Assembly (NCBI RefSeq): GCF_001940225.2
Contig: NZ_CP135164.1
Location: 2,852,001 to 2,916,000, forward strand
Origin: Roseburia sp. 499
GTDB lineage: Bacteria > Bacillota > Clostridia > Lachnospirales > Lachnospiraceae
Length of the DNA stretch: 64,000 nucleotides
Reading direction: 5' to 3'
Notes under the pieces: model-generated
Told to the model about the DNA's origin: nothing
The model's database searches: none
The model's input: only the letters and a program-made list of their open reading frames with translations
Part shown: in pieces, positions 25,346 through 34,345 of the stretch
Position numbering within the stretch: position 1 is the first letter of the stretch
How the letters are laid out: every line of letters begins with the position of its first letter
Made by a program: the position numbers and the translations under genes

Positions 25346-26725
25346 ATGTATAAAATTGATTTTAAAAAACCGATTCACATTCATTTTATCGGCATTGGCG
25401 GTATCAGTATGAGTGGTCTTGCCGAGATATTATTAAAGGAAAATTTTCAAATATCCGGTTCCGATTCCAAAGAATCAGAACTTACCGATAAGTTAACAGC
25501 ACTAGGAGCTTCCATCTGTTATGGACAACGTGCTTCTAATATCACCGACAACACAGATCTTGTTGTTTACACAGCTGCTATCCATCCGGACAATGCAGAG
25601 TTAAAAGCTGCTGTGGAAAAAGGTATTCCTACCCTTACCCGTGCAGAACTTCTTGGACAAATTATGGACAACTACAAAAATTCCATTGCAGTAGCAGGAA
25701 CACATGGAAAAACCACCACCACTTCCATGATTACCCATATTCTGTTACATGCTTGTGCAGATCCAACCGTGTCCGTGGGGGGAATCTTAAAATCTATTGA
25801 CGGAAATATCCGCGTAGGTAACTCATCGGTTTTCTTAACCGAAGCCTGTGAATATACAAACAGTTTTTTAAATTTTTATCCGAAGTATGCTGTCATATTA
25901 AATATAGAAGAAGACCATCTTGATTTCTTCAAGGATTTGTCAGATATTCGTAGCTCCTTTCATAAATTTGCCGAAAATGTTCCGGCTGACGGCACCGTTA
26001 TTATCAACGGCCAAATTGACAACTACCAAGAAATTACACAGGGACTCCCCTGTCAGATTATCACCTATGGTCTTGATGCTTCTGATTCATATTATGCAGA
26101 CAACATCACATTTAACACACAGGGTTGCGGTGAATTTACATTAATGCATGGTTCTGATTCCTTAGGAACCATTACTTTAAGTGTTCCCGGCCTACACAAT
26201 GTGTCAAACGCAGTTGCTGCCAGTGCACTTGCATTAGAAATGAAGTTCTCCTTTGAACATATCAAGGCTGCTCTTGCAGACTTTGGCGGAACTGCAAGAC
26301 GCTTTGAACAAAAAGGATCACTTGGCGGCATTACCATTATCGACGATTATGCACATCATCCTACCGAAATTGCTGCTACTTTAAAGGCTGCGCAGAATTA
26401 TCCTCACGAAAGGGTTGTCTGTGTATTCCAGCCCCATACCTACACTCGTACCAAAGCATTCTTAAAGGATTTTGCTGCTTCTCTTTCCCATGCAGACATT
26501 GTCGTTCTGGCAGATATTTATGCTGCTCGCGAAAAGAATACGCTCGGCATCTCTTCGGAAGACCTTTTAAAAGAGCTTCAAGCGCTTGGATGTGAAAGCT
26601 ATTATTTCCCATCTTTTGACGAGATTGAAAACTTTTTATTAAAAAAATGTATAAACGGCGACTTGTTGATAACTATGGGCGCCGGAGACATTGTCCAAGT
26701 GGGCGAACACCTTTTAGGACATTAG
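25346..26725 (+). CDS. murC: UDP-N-acetylmuramate--L-alanine ligase
   Basis: 459 residues. MurC adds L-Ala to UDP-MurNAc in the cytoplasm, the first amino-acid step of peptidoglycan precursor synthesis. Motifs: N-terminal HFIGIGGISMSGLAEIL (UDP-binding), the ATP loop AGTHGKTTTTSMI, EACEYTNSFL, IEEDHLDFF, and the C-terminal DDYAHHPTEI and FQPHTYTRT. The start is preceded by GGACAGGTAAAACGCT. It ends just before a strong terminator that overlaps DnaA boxes. Confidence 0.97.
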   Translation: MYKIDFKKPIHIHFIGIGGISMSGLAEILLKENFQISGSDSKESELTDKLTALGASICYGQRASNITDNTDLVVYTAAIHPDNAELKAAVEKGIPTLTRAELLGQIMDNYKNSIAVAGTHGKTTTTSMITHILLHACADPTVSVGGILKSIDGNIRVGNSSVFLTEACEYTNSFLNFYPKYAVILNIEEDHLDFFKDLSDIRSSFHKFAENVPADGTVIINGQIDNYQEITQGLPCQIITYGLDASDSYYADNITFNTQGCGEFTLMHGSDSLGTITLSVPGLHNVSNAVAASALALEMKFSFEHIKAALADFGGTARRFEQKGSLGGITIIDDYAHHPTEIAATLKAAQNYPHERVVCVFQPHTYTRTKAFLKDFAASLSHADIVVLADIYAAREKNTLGISSEDLLKELQALGCESYYFPSFDEIENFLLKKCINGDLLITMGAGDIVQVGEHLLGH

Positions 26726-26908
26726 TTATCCACATTATCCACATTTCATTGGGGAAAACTTTCCCGTTGGAATGTGGATTTTTAGTTTACATAACCTTAC
26801 TTCTGTTTTTTCTTCGTTTTTCCCTTTTTCTACTGCATTTTACGTTCCCTTTACTTGTTTACCATAATTATTTTTTCTTTTTTATCCACATTTTCCACAC
26901 TTTCCACA
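26726..26908 (+). promoter_or_regulatory. DnaA-box cluster upstream of the dnaD/dnaI-like genes
   Basis: TTATCCACA, a perfect consensus DnaA box, occurs at 26726-26734, 26735-26743 (head-to-tail, no gap) and 26882-26890. The third is followed directly by TTTTCCACA (26891-26899) and CTTTCCACA (26900-26908). The stretch between the clusters is very T-rich. It could be a DnaA-controlled promoter, a DnaA titration site or a secondary origin-like site. Confidence 0.75.
26739..26782 (+). terminator. Terminator of murC
   Basis: CCACATT (26739-26745) pairs with AATGTGG (26771-26777), with an inner GGGGAAA/TTTCCC pairing, followed by ATTTTT. The left arm overlaps the second DnaA box. Confidence 0.75.
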
Positions 26909-26974
26909 TTCTCTGAATCCCTTGATTTTACTAGGTTTTCACGAAAATTTCCACTTCTCTTTTTTTATTTTATG

Positions 26975-26983
26975 TGCTATACT
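26975..26983 (+). promoter_or_regulatory. Extended -10 promoter of the dnaD-like gene
   Basis: TGCTATACT (TATACT at 26978-26983) lies 39 bp upstream of the ATG at 27022 and about 70 bp downstream of the last DnaA box. Confidence 0.5.
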
Positions 26984-27021
26984 CAATTTCACATGAAGAT
27001 GTTTTAAAGGAAGGAATCACC

Positions 27022-28116
27022 ATGTCTAACATAACTTTACATAAAGAAAATGGGAACTCCACAACAAATGTTCCTAATCGTTTTATTGATGAATATATGA
27101 CCTCTGCTAACGGCGAGTTTGTAAAGATATACTTATATCTGCTTCGTTGCATGAATTCTCCTGACTGCAGTTTTTCTATTTCTAAAACTGCGGACAAGTT
27201 TGAACATACGGAAAAGGACGTAAAAAGGGCCTTAAAGTATTGGGAGAAGATGAACCTATTAAGATTGGAATATGACGAGAACAAAAATATTTCCAGTATT
27301 TATTTTACTGATTCTTCTAACTCATACCATATGCCACAACCTGCTTTTCCGCAGACCACAGAAAACGAAGTCACACCAACGCTCCATATGGAAGCTCCAC
27401 AGGAACCTATATCTTCGCAGGTTCCCGAAGTTCCAAAAACCCCTTCCATGCCGCAGTATTCAGCAGATGATATGCTTCGTTTCCAAGAAAAAGAAGATGT
27501 ACAGGAACTGTTTTTCGTAACAGAGAGTTATCTTGGACATCCATTAACACAATCTGACGTTCAGATTCTGCTGTTTTGGTATGACGAGCTTCATTTCTCT
27601 GCAGATGTAATTATTTTCCTGATTGAGCATGCAATCTCAAAAGGACACAAGAGTCTGCGCTACATGAATACAATTGCTTTAAGCTGGAACGATTCCAACG
27701 TTAAAACGGTAGAAGACGCACGTAACGCTGCTTCTTCTTACAGCAAGATTCACTATGCTGTGGCAAAAGCCTTCGGTATTCAGAACCGAAATCTTGTTTC
27801 CATTGAAATGGACTTCGTGAACAAATGGACACAGGAACTTGGTTATGGATTGGACATTATTTCAGAAGCTTGCAAACGTACGATTTTAGCTACTCATCAG
27901 CCTAATTTTGAATACGCAGATAAGATTCTCACCAGTTGGCATGACCAGAAGGTCTGTCAGCTTACCGACATTATAAAGATTGATACACAACGTCAGAAGG
28001 AACGGAATGCAGCTAAAGTTCAAAAATCCAGTTCTCCAAATAAGTTTAATAATTTCCACCAGAGAACTTATGATTATGACCAGTTACAGAACCAACTTTT
28101 AAACAGTCAGAATTAA
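27022..28116 (+). CDS. DnaD-domain replication initiation protein
   Basis: 364 residues from the ATG at 27022 behind AAAGGAAGGAATCACC. The N-terminal part (VPNRFIDEYMTSANGEFVKIYLYLLRC) is a winged-helix DnaD_N-like domain, a proline-rich linker follows, and the C-terminal DnaD domains start near QSDVQILLFWYDELHFS, with GYGLDIISEACKRTI the second. DnaD/DnaB-type proteins remodel the origin and recruit the helicase loader in Firmicutes. It lies 10 bp upstream of the loader gene, with DnaA boxes upstream, so the pair likely acts in chromosome replication initiation or restart. Confidence 0.88.
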   Translation: MSNITLHKENGNSTTNVPNRFIDEYMTSANGEFVKIYLYLLRCMNSPDCSFSISKTADKFEHTEKDVKRALKYWEKMNLLRLEYDENKNISSIYFTDSSNSYHMPQPAFPQTTENEVTPTLHMEAPQEPISSQVPEVPKTPSMPQYSADDMLRFQEKEDVQELFFVTESYLGHPLTQSDVQILLFWYDELHFSADVIIFLIEHAISKGHKSLRYMNTIALSWNDSNVKTVEDARNAASSYSKIHYAVAKAFGIQNRNLVSIEMDFVNKWTQELGYGLDIISEACKRTILATHQPNFEYADKILTSWHDQKVCQLTDIIKIDTQRQKERNAAKVQKSSSPNKFNNFHQRTYDYDQLQNQLLNSQN

Positions 28117-28126
28117 GGAGGATTTC

Positions 28127-29119
28127 ATGTCTCTTAATAACACGCAATACAATGCTATTTTTCGGAAATATGATGCCCGACAGTTAAAAAACCAGCATAT
28201 TGTATCGGAACGAATTCAATATGTTTATAATGAAATTCCCCGCGTCCGTGAAATTGACGATACTATTGCTTCCATTTCTGTTGAACAGGCGAAGAAACTA
28301 CTTGATAACGATTCTTCCGCTTCCGAAGAGTTAAAGACACAGATTCAAAAGTTGACAGCAGAAAAAGTTGAACTTATGCGTTCACATGGGTATCCGGAAG
28401 ACTACTTTTCCCCACCTTATACCTGCCCTGATTGTAAAGACACCGGGTATATCGGAAGGGAAAAATGCCATTGCTTCAAACAGGCAGAAATTGACTTCGT
28501 ATATACCCAATCCAATATAAAACGAATTTTAAAAAAGGAAAATTTCCAAAATTTCTCTTATGAATATTATTCCGAAACAGAAGTAAATCCTTCCACCGGA
28601 TTAACCAGTCTTGCCACTGCCCAACAGGCCGTCAAGAATTGCAAAGACTTTATTGAACACTTTAATGCAGACAATATGCCTTTTCAAAATATACTTCTTT
28701 GCGGTGATACAGGTACCGGAAAAACTTTTTTATCCAATTGTATCGCCAAGGAATTACTGGACCAAGGCTATTCGGTAATTTACCTTACTTGTTTTGAACT
28801 TCTTGAAATATTGGAATCTAATACATTTTCAAAAGACCCTGTAGATTCGGAAAAATATCAAAACATTTTTGACTGTGATTTACTTATTATTGATGATTTG
28901 GGGGCTGAATTGTCCAATTCATTTACAAATTCGCAACTTTTTCTATGCTTGAATGAACGAATTTTGAGACAACATTCTACCATCATCTCAACGAACCTTG
29001 GGTTAAACCAGCTGGCAGAGACTTATTCCGAACGAATTTTTTCTCGCATCGCCAGCAACTATAAAATGATACAACTCTTTGGATATGACATAAGAATTCA
29101 AAAGAAACTAAAAAGATAG
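28127..29119 (+). CDS. DnaI/DnaC-like helicase loader ATPase
   Basis: 330 residues. An N-terminal helical domain carries a zinc-like cysteine cluster CPDCKDTGYIGREKCHCF around residue 105, as in DnaI, followed by an AAA+ domain with Walker A GDTGTGKTFL, Walker B LLIIDDLGAEL and sensor STNLGLNQLAE. DnaI-type proteins load the replicative helicase onto DNA. The IstB transposon helper is an alternative family name, but the chromosomal context after a DnaD-domain gene favours the replication loader. Confidence 0.9.
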   Translation: MSLNNTQYNAIFRKYDARQLKNQHIVSERIQYVYNEIPRVREIDDTIASISVEQAKKLLDNDSSASEELKTQIQKLTAEKVELMRSHGYPEDYFSPPYTCPDCKDTGYIGREKCHCFKQAEIDFVYTQSNIKRILKKENFQNFSYEYYSETEVNPSTGLTSLATAQQAVKNCKDFIEHFNADNMPFQNILLCGDTGTGKTFLSNCIAKELLDQGYSVIYLTCFELLEILESNTFSKDPVDSEKYQNIFDCDLLIIDDLGAELSNSFTNSQLFLCLNERILRQHSTIISTNLGLNQLAETYSERIFSRIASNYKMIQLFGYDIRIQKKLKR

Positions 29120-29121
29120 AC

Positions 29122-29150
29122 TTGCCATTCCGAATAAGTAATGCTATAAT
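29122..29150 (+). promoter_or_regulatory. Promoter of prs
   Basis: TTGCCA (29122-29127) and TATAAT (29145-29150) with a 17-bp spacer, about 70 bp upstream of the prs ATG. Confidence 0.75.
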
Positions 29151-29218
29151 TTTTGAGGTTTGGCGCAAAATATGTACATTAAAAACTTTAAATACACATT
29201 TTTATGGAGGATATTGCA

Positions 29219-30400
29219 ATGCAGCGTAATGAAAAAAATTATGAAACCATTCCTAATGGAACCCTTGGTCTTATCGCCATGGATAGTTGTAAGGAATTAG
29301 GAGAAAAGGTAGACAAGTACCTCATCAACTTCCGTACAGAACGTAAGCACAAGCATGAAAATGATATTGCTTTCCGCGGATATCAGAGAGATACTTATTT
29401 GTTGGAAACTTCTACCCCACGTTTCGGAACCGGTGAAGCAAAAGGAATGATTAAATCTTCTGTTCGTGGATACGACTTATTCATCATGGTAGATGTAACA
29501 AATTATAGTCTGACCTATTCTGTTTGTGGACATGAAAACCACATGTCTCCAGATGACCACTATGCAGACATCAAACGTATTATCGCAGCAGCTGGTGGAA
29601 AAGCCAGAAGAATTACTGTTATCATGCCTTTCCTTTACGAAAGCCGTCAGCACAGACGTACCGGAAGAGAATCCATGGACTGTGCCCTTGCATTGCAGGA
29701 ACTGACCAATATGGGCGTAGACAATATTATTACCTTCGATGCTCATGACCCTCGTGTACAGAATGCAATTCCATTAAAGGGATTTGAAACTGTGCAGCCT
29801 GCTTATCAGTTCATCAAAGGTATCTTACGCGAAGTAAAGGACTTACAGATTGACAGTGACCATATGATGATTATCAGCCCGGATGAAGGTGGAACTAATC
29901 GTGCTATCTACCTTGCCAACGTACTTGGTCTGGATATGGGTATGTTCTACAAACGTCGTGACTACAGCAAAATCGTAGACGGACGTAACCCAATCGTAGC
30001 TCACGAATTCCTTGGTTCTTCCGTAGAAGGAAAAGACGTTTTAATTATTGACGATATGATTTCTTCCGGAGACAGTATGATTGACGTTGCAACAGAGTTA
30101 AAGAAAAGAAAAGCAAACCGTATCTTCGTAGTATCTACTTTCGGATTATTTACTAACGGTCTGGAGAAATTTGACAAAGCTGTTGAAGAAGGAATTATTT
30201 ATAAAGTTGTAACTACCAACCTGACCTACCAGACACCAGAGTTATTGAGCAAACCTTACTATATCAACTGCGATATGAGTAAATACATTGCTTACATCAT
30301 TGATACTTTAAATCACGATACCTCCATTAGTGATTTATTGGATCCATATGACAGAATCGAATCTCTTGTTAAAAAGTATAAAGCTGGCGAAGAAGTATAA
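29219..30400 (+). CDS. prs: Ribose-phosphate pyrophosphokinase
   Basis: 393 residues from the ATG at 29219 (GGAGG 12 bp upstream; the ATG at 29204 overlaps that site). It makes PRPP from ribose 5-phosphate and ATP for nucleotide, His and Trp synthesis. It has MPFLYESRQHRRTGRES, DAHDPRVQNAIP, and the PRPP loop VLIIDDMISSGDSMIDVA. It is longer than the classical 310-residue enzyme, with extra N-terminal and internal sequence, the form common in Lachnospiraceae. It ends at a strong bidirectional terminator. Confidence 0.93.
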   Translation: MQRNEKNYETIPNGTLGLIAMDSCKELGEKVDKYLINFRTERKHKHENDIAFRGYQRDTYLLETSTPRFGTGEAKGMIKSSVRGYDLFIMVDVTNYSLTYSVCGHENHMSPDDHYADIKRIIAAAGGKARRITVIMPFLYESRQHRRTGRESMDCALALQELTNMGVDNIITFDAHDPRVQNAIPLKGFETVQPAYQFIKGILREVKDLQIDSDHMMIISPDEGGTNRAIYLANVLGLDMGMFYKRRDYSKIVDGRNPIVAHEFLGSSVEGKDVLIIDDMISSGDSMIDVATELKKRKANRIFVVSTFGLFTNGLEKFDKAVEEGIIYKVVTTNLTYQTPELLSKPYYINCDMSKYIAYIIDTLNHDTSISDLLDPYDRIESLVKKYKAGEEV

Positions 30401-30421
30401 TATTGTTTTTTCCAGTGTTCA

Positions 30422-30456
30422 AAAGAGCTGATATCGCATTTTGATATCAGCTCTTT
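30422..30456. terminator. Bidirectional terminator between prs and the bce-type operon
   Basis: AAAGAGCTGATATC (30422-30435) and GATATCAGCTCTTT (30443-30456) form a perfect 14-bp stem with a 7-nt loop, with T-rich exit on each strand. Confidence 0.9.
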
Positions 30457-30476
30457 CTTTATGAATTAAATGATTT

Positions 30477-32492
30477 TTACTCTACAATTCTATAATAAGT
30501 TCTTGCAGTCATCCAATATACCAGACCATAAATAACTGCAAATACTACTACCGTAACCGCCGTGCAAATAGCAAATGTTTCTGTATTTGTCAGACCAAAT
30601 AACGCAAGCAATCGATTCACTAACGGAAATGCTGCTGTAAGATGAATACAAGCAGTTACTAACGGCAGGAAAAACACCTTCAATATCTGGCTTCGGATAG
30701 ATGCCTTTACTTCATGATGACTCATTCCCACCTTTCGCATAATTTCATAACGTCCTTTATCTTCATAACCTTCTGAAATCTGCTTATAATAGATAATCAA
30801 TACAGTGGCCATCAGGAATACAAATCCCAGAAAAATTCCCAAAAACAGGAATCCACCAAAGAATACATAATATTGTTCTATGCCTTCCGCCTTAGATTCC
30901 GGCTGTATTATCCATGCTGAAGTTCCATCTCTTAATGTACTCTCGCCATAAGTAGCTACTTTCTCCCTTAATGCCTGCACATATGCTTTCTCTATCATTT
31001 CATCGCCTGATACATCAAACAATACTTGATATTCTCTTCTACCAGCATCTTCACCATATGCCTGTTTCTGCATCAAACTGATTTCATCCATTACCGATGA
31101 ATCCTTTACTACAATATAATAGCTGTCATATACGGTAACCATAGCTTCTGATGTCAAAACTTCCGGAAATTCTTCCAGATGCTTTTTTACTCGAAAGTTC
31201 TTTCCCTGAATTACATAATTCTGATCATCTTTATCTCCCTGATATACATATGCTAAAATCTCATCATCTTCCAGTTCTACCGAAGTCCCACCAATTTTTT
31301 CATATTCGTCCATTGTAATAACGTACATCGCGCTTGGTGTCCCCTGTACAATTTCATCCGATCCACCCATTACAAAGTTCTGCCCGTCTTTTATGACTGT
31401 GACATCAACACTCTCAAAGTCTGACAAGTCTTGAATCTGTATCCCTTGCTCTTGTGCGGTCTCTTTTACCATCTGAATCAAGTCATTTTTATTATCTTCT
31501 GATAAATCTTTTCCCACCACGGAAATTTCTCGTGGATATCTTTTTTTCATTACATCATTCATTCCTGCATACAATGACACCGTACCTGAAACCATCACTA
31601 ATACCGCAGTACTTAGAATACATATATTGGCAAGCCCTACTGCGTTTTGTTTCATACGATAAATCATACCGGAAACAGATGTAAAATGTGCAGTCTGATA
31701 ATAGTATTTTTTATTTTTCCGAAGCATTTTTAATACTGCAATGCTCCCTGCCGTAAACAGACAGTAGGTTCCAATCATTACTAAGATAACCGCTACAAAA
31801 AACAGGAAAATTGCCCCTATTGGGTCTTTTGTCACAATTGCAATCACATATCCTGCCACTAATGTTATTACGCCTACAACCGTCATAATCCAACGTGTCT
31901 TTGGCTCTGCTTCTCCCTGACTACTGCTCTGCAGTAATTCTACCGGTTTTGCTTTCTGCACCTGATGCAGATTATATAATAAAGTTACCACATAGATAGC
32001 CGCAAATAACACAGCCATATTCACAAGACCTTTGCCATAAATAGAAAAGCCAAAAGGAACCTCTAAATGTGTAATGCGCAACAAAATCAATATTACCACT
32101 TTATTTAAAATGATGCCTGCTGCAAGTCCCCCAAGAATACTAATGACTCCTACTATCAACGTTTCCCAAAACATCATTTTTCCTATATGACGCTTTTCCA
32201 TTCCTAATATATTAAAAAGTCCAAATTCTTTCTTTCGACGCTTCATTAAAAAGCTGTTAGTATAGAACAGAAAAATACATGCAAAAATTGCAATTACAAC
32301 ACAGCCCAATGTCAACATCATGCGGAGTTCCGCTCCACCGAACATATTTTCAATTCCTTTATCCCAGGTAATTGCCAGCATAATGTAATACATCGCACTC
32401 ATACCTATTGCCGTAATAATATAAGGTAAATAAAGGCTTTTATTCTTCTTCAGGTTCTCCGATGCCAGCTTTGCATAAAAAAATCTACTCAT
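30477..32492 (-). CDS. BceB-type ABC transporter permease
   Basis: 671 residues from the ATG at 32492 (AGGTGGTGGCAG upstream). About ten membrane helices, with the FtsX-like block KKEFGLFNILGMEKRHI after the first pairs and a large extracellular domain of about 200 residues (KKRYPREISVVGKDLSEDN onward) between helices VII and VIII. This layout is diagnostic for BceB-type permeases that recognise lipid II-cycle-bound antibiotics and release the target. It overlaps bceA-type by 8 bp and is followed by a terminator. Confidence 0.9.
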   Translation of the reverse strand: MSRFFYAKLASENLKKNKSLYLPYIITAIGMSAMYYIMLAITWDKGIENMFGGAELRMMLTLGCVVIAIFACIFLFYTNSFLMKRRKKEFGLFNILGMEKRHIGKMMFWETLIVGVISILGGLAAGIILNKVVILILLRITHLEVPFGFSIYGKGLVNMAVLFAAIYVVTLLYNLHQVQKAKPVELLQSSSQGEAEPKTRWIMTVVGVITLVAGYVIAIVTKDPIGAIFLFFVAVILVMIGTYCLFTAGSIAVLKMLRKNKKYYYQTAHFTSVSGMIYRMKQNAVGLANICILSTAVLVMVSGTVSLYAGMNDVMKKRYPREISVVGKDLSEDNKNDLIQMVKETAQEQGIQIQDLSDFESVDVTVIKDGQNFVMGGSDEIVQGTPSAMYVITMDEYEKIGGTSVELEDDEILAYVYQGDKDDQNYVIQGKNFRVKKHLEEFPEVLTSEAMVTVYDSYYIVVKDSSVMDEISLMQKQAYGEDAGRREYQVLFDVSGDEMIEKAYVQALREKVATYGESTLRDGTSAWIIQPESKAEGIEQYYVFFGGFLFLGIFLGFVFLMATVLIIYYKQISEGYEDKGRYEIMRKVGMSHHEVKASIRSQILKVFFLPLVTACIHLTAAFPLVNRLLALFGLTNTETFAICTAVTVVVFAVIYGLVYWMTARTYYRIVE

Positions 32493-33252
32493 TTCTGCCA
32501 CCACCTGTCGTAATTACTGTAAGGGTATCTGATATTTTCTGGTACATTTCTTCGTCTGTACAGGAACCTTTGTATAACTGATGGAATACCTGACCATCTT
32601 TAATGAACAGCACTCGTTTGGCACAACTCGCTGCCTTAACAGAATGTGTTACCATGAGTATCGTCTGACCACTTTCATTGATATTCTTAAACATCTTGAG
32701 AAGTCCCTCTGCCGCCTTAGAATCCAACGCTCCTGTAGGTTCATCTGCAAGAATCAACTGTGGTGCTGTAATCAACGCTCTTGCCACTGCTGCACGCTGT
32801 TTCTGTCCACCGGATACTTCATAAGGATATTTATTTAAGATTTCTCTAATTCCCAATTTTTCCGCAATCGGCTGCAAACGCTCATTCATCTCATCAAAAT
32901 GTTTTCCTGCCAGTACCAACGGAAGAAAAATATTGTCCTGCAAACTAAAGGTATCTAATAAGTTAAAATCCTGAAATACAAATCCCAGATTCTTTCTACG
33001 AAATGCAGATAGTTCCTTCTCTCGAATCTGTGATAAATTCTTTCCTCCTAATAACACCTGTCCGGCCGTCGCCTTATCCAACGCCGCCAGAATATTCAGC
33101 AATGTAGTTTTACCGGAACCGGATTCTCCCATAATTGCTACATACTCTCCTTCTTCCACGGAAAAGGTAACATCGGACAGTGCCTGCACCTGATTTCCAC
33201 CAAATCGTGTGGTATATACTTTTTTTACATTATTTACTTCTAAGATTGCCAT
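32485..33252 (-). CDS. BceA-type ABC transporter ATP-binding protein
   Basis: 255 residues from the ATG at 33252 behind AGGAGGACATT; the open frame upstream of it is untranslated leader. It has Walker A GESGSGKTT, signature VSGGQKQRAAVARAL, Walker B LILADEPTGALD and the H-loop VTHS. It powers the partner permease in peptide-antibiotic detoxification. It is preceded by its own regulated promoter region with a BceR-like site, so transporter genes can be induced separately from the two-component genes. Confidence 0.95.
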   Translation of the reverse strand: MAILEVNNVKKVYTTRFGGNQVQALSDVTFSVEEGEYVAIMGESGSGKTTLLNILAALDKATAGQVLLGGKNLSQIREKELSAFRRKNLGFVFQDFNLLDTFSLQDNIFLPLVLAGKHFDEMNERLQPIAEKLGIREILNKYPYEVSGGQKQRAAVARALITAPQLILADEPTGALDSKAAEGLLKMFKNINESGQTILMVTHSVKAASCAKRVLFIKDGQVFHQLYKGSCTDEEMYQKISDTLTVITTGGGRNE

Positions 33253-33283
33253 AATGTCCTCCTTGCTTTCTTGTTCTAAGGAT

Positions 33284-33312
33284 AGTATACAAAAAAAGGA
33301 AATGCGTTGCCT
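33284..33312 (-). promoter_or_regulatory. Promoter of the bceAB-type genes
   Basis: On the minus strand TATACT (33284-33289), preceded by TG, has a weak -35 AGGCAA at 33307-33312 (17-bp spacing). A weak -35 suits an activator-dependent promoter. Confidence 0.55.
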
Positions 33313-33341
33313 TAATTCTGGCTTACATTTCCAGTTCATTT

Positions 33342-33357
33342 CTTACATTTTCGTAAG
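33342..33357 (-). promoter_or_regulatory. BceR-type operator
   Basis: CTTACGAAAATGTAAG on the minus strand is an inverted repeat matching the T-n-A-C-A-N4-T-G-T-A-A consensus of BceR-like regulators with one mismatch. It lies about 30 bp upstream of the -35 of the transporter promoter. A half site ATGTAAG recurs near 33321. Confidence 0.65.
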
Positions 33358-33364
33358 GTTCTTA

Positions 33365-34345
33365 TCAAAACACCAGTTTCACTTGTGTTCCTTTTCCCGG
33401 CTCTGATTCTACATACACTTTATGTCCCAACTTCTGCAATATCTGCTTACACAAATACAATCCAATTCCACTTGCCTTCTTATCACTTCTTCCATTATAT
33501 CCGGTATATCCCTTTTCGAAGACTCTAGGCAAATCTTCCGCCAGAATTCCAATTCCGGTATCTTTAATTACAAGCATACCGTCTTCCATATAAATAGAAA
33601 TGCCACCTTCTGCCGTATATTTAATGGCATTCGAAAGAATCTGTTCCACAACGAACACTAACCATTTTTCATCAGTTACTACCTTCACATCCACTGCATT
33701 GTAATGAAGTGCAAGTTTTTTCCGAATAAACATAGGCGCATACTTATGGATTGCCTGACGTATAATATCATCCAACGAATACTCCTGCAATACAAAGTCA
33801 TTTACACTACTATTTAATCGTAAATACTGCAATACCATTTCCACATATTGCTCAATTTTAAACAGTTCACCTTCACATTCCTTGCGTCGCTCATAAAACT
33901 GTTCTATCTCCTCAGTATCCTGTTGAAGCAACAAACGCATTGCTGCAATCGGTGTCTTAATCTGATGTGCCCACAATGTAAAATAATCTGTAATATCCGT
34001 CTTCTCCCGCATAAGTTGGGCTGTCTGTTCTCTTCTCTCCTCTTGGGCCTGATACAACAGTTCCTGATAAGCCTCTTCCACACTGTCTTTTGCTTGCGGC
34101 AACTCTTCTGTTCCATTCCGAACTGCTTCCTGCTGCTCTTTGAGGTTGCACACCTTATTTCGATAAGCTAGTGCATCAATAAATACTGTTATACTTCCCA
34201 CTACCAGGCACAATCCAAAGGCGTATCCCACTGCCTCTACGGGTAGATGATAAAGAAAAAATATAAATGCAAATATAAATCCAAAAAGAACGAACAAGGC
34301 TATCCCAAGTCTATGACGCCGAATATAAGACTTAATCCACCACAT
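33365..34345 (-). CDS. BceS-type intramembrane-sensing histidine kinase
   Basis: 326 residues from the ATG at 34345, overlapping the regulator stop. Two closely spaced membrane helices (about residues 12-32 and 36-58) with almost no extracellular loop, then the phosphoacceptor motif WAHQIKTPIAAMR (His126), N box QILSNAIKYTAEGG and G boxes DTGIGI and ASGIGLYLCK. The kinase lacks its own sensor domain and, in the Bce paradigm, reads the flux of the BceAB transporter. Confidence 0.92.
   Translation of the reverse strand: MWWIKSYIRRHRLGIALFVLFGFIFAFIFFLYHLPVEAVGYAFGLCLVVGSITVFIDALAYRNKVCNLKEQQEAVRNGTEELPQAKDSVEEAYQELLYQAQEERREQTAQLMREKTDITDYFTLWAHQIKTPIAAMRLLLQQDTEEIEQFYERRKECEGELFKIEQYVEMVLQYLRLNSSVNDFVLQEYSLDDIIRQAIHKYAPMFIRKKLALHYNAVDVKVVTDEKWLVFVVEQILSNAIKYTAEGGISIYMEDGMLVIKDTGIGILAEDLPRVFEKGYTGYNGRSDKKASGIGLYLCKQILQKLGHKVYVESEPGKGTQVKLVF

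Noticed and set aside
26726..26908. Chromosomal oriC
   Set aside because: DnaA boxes are convincing but the usual dnaA-dnaN or rpmH-gidA neighbours are absent; kept as a DnaA-binding region only.
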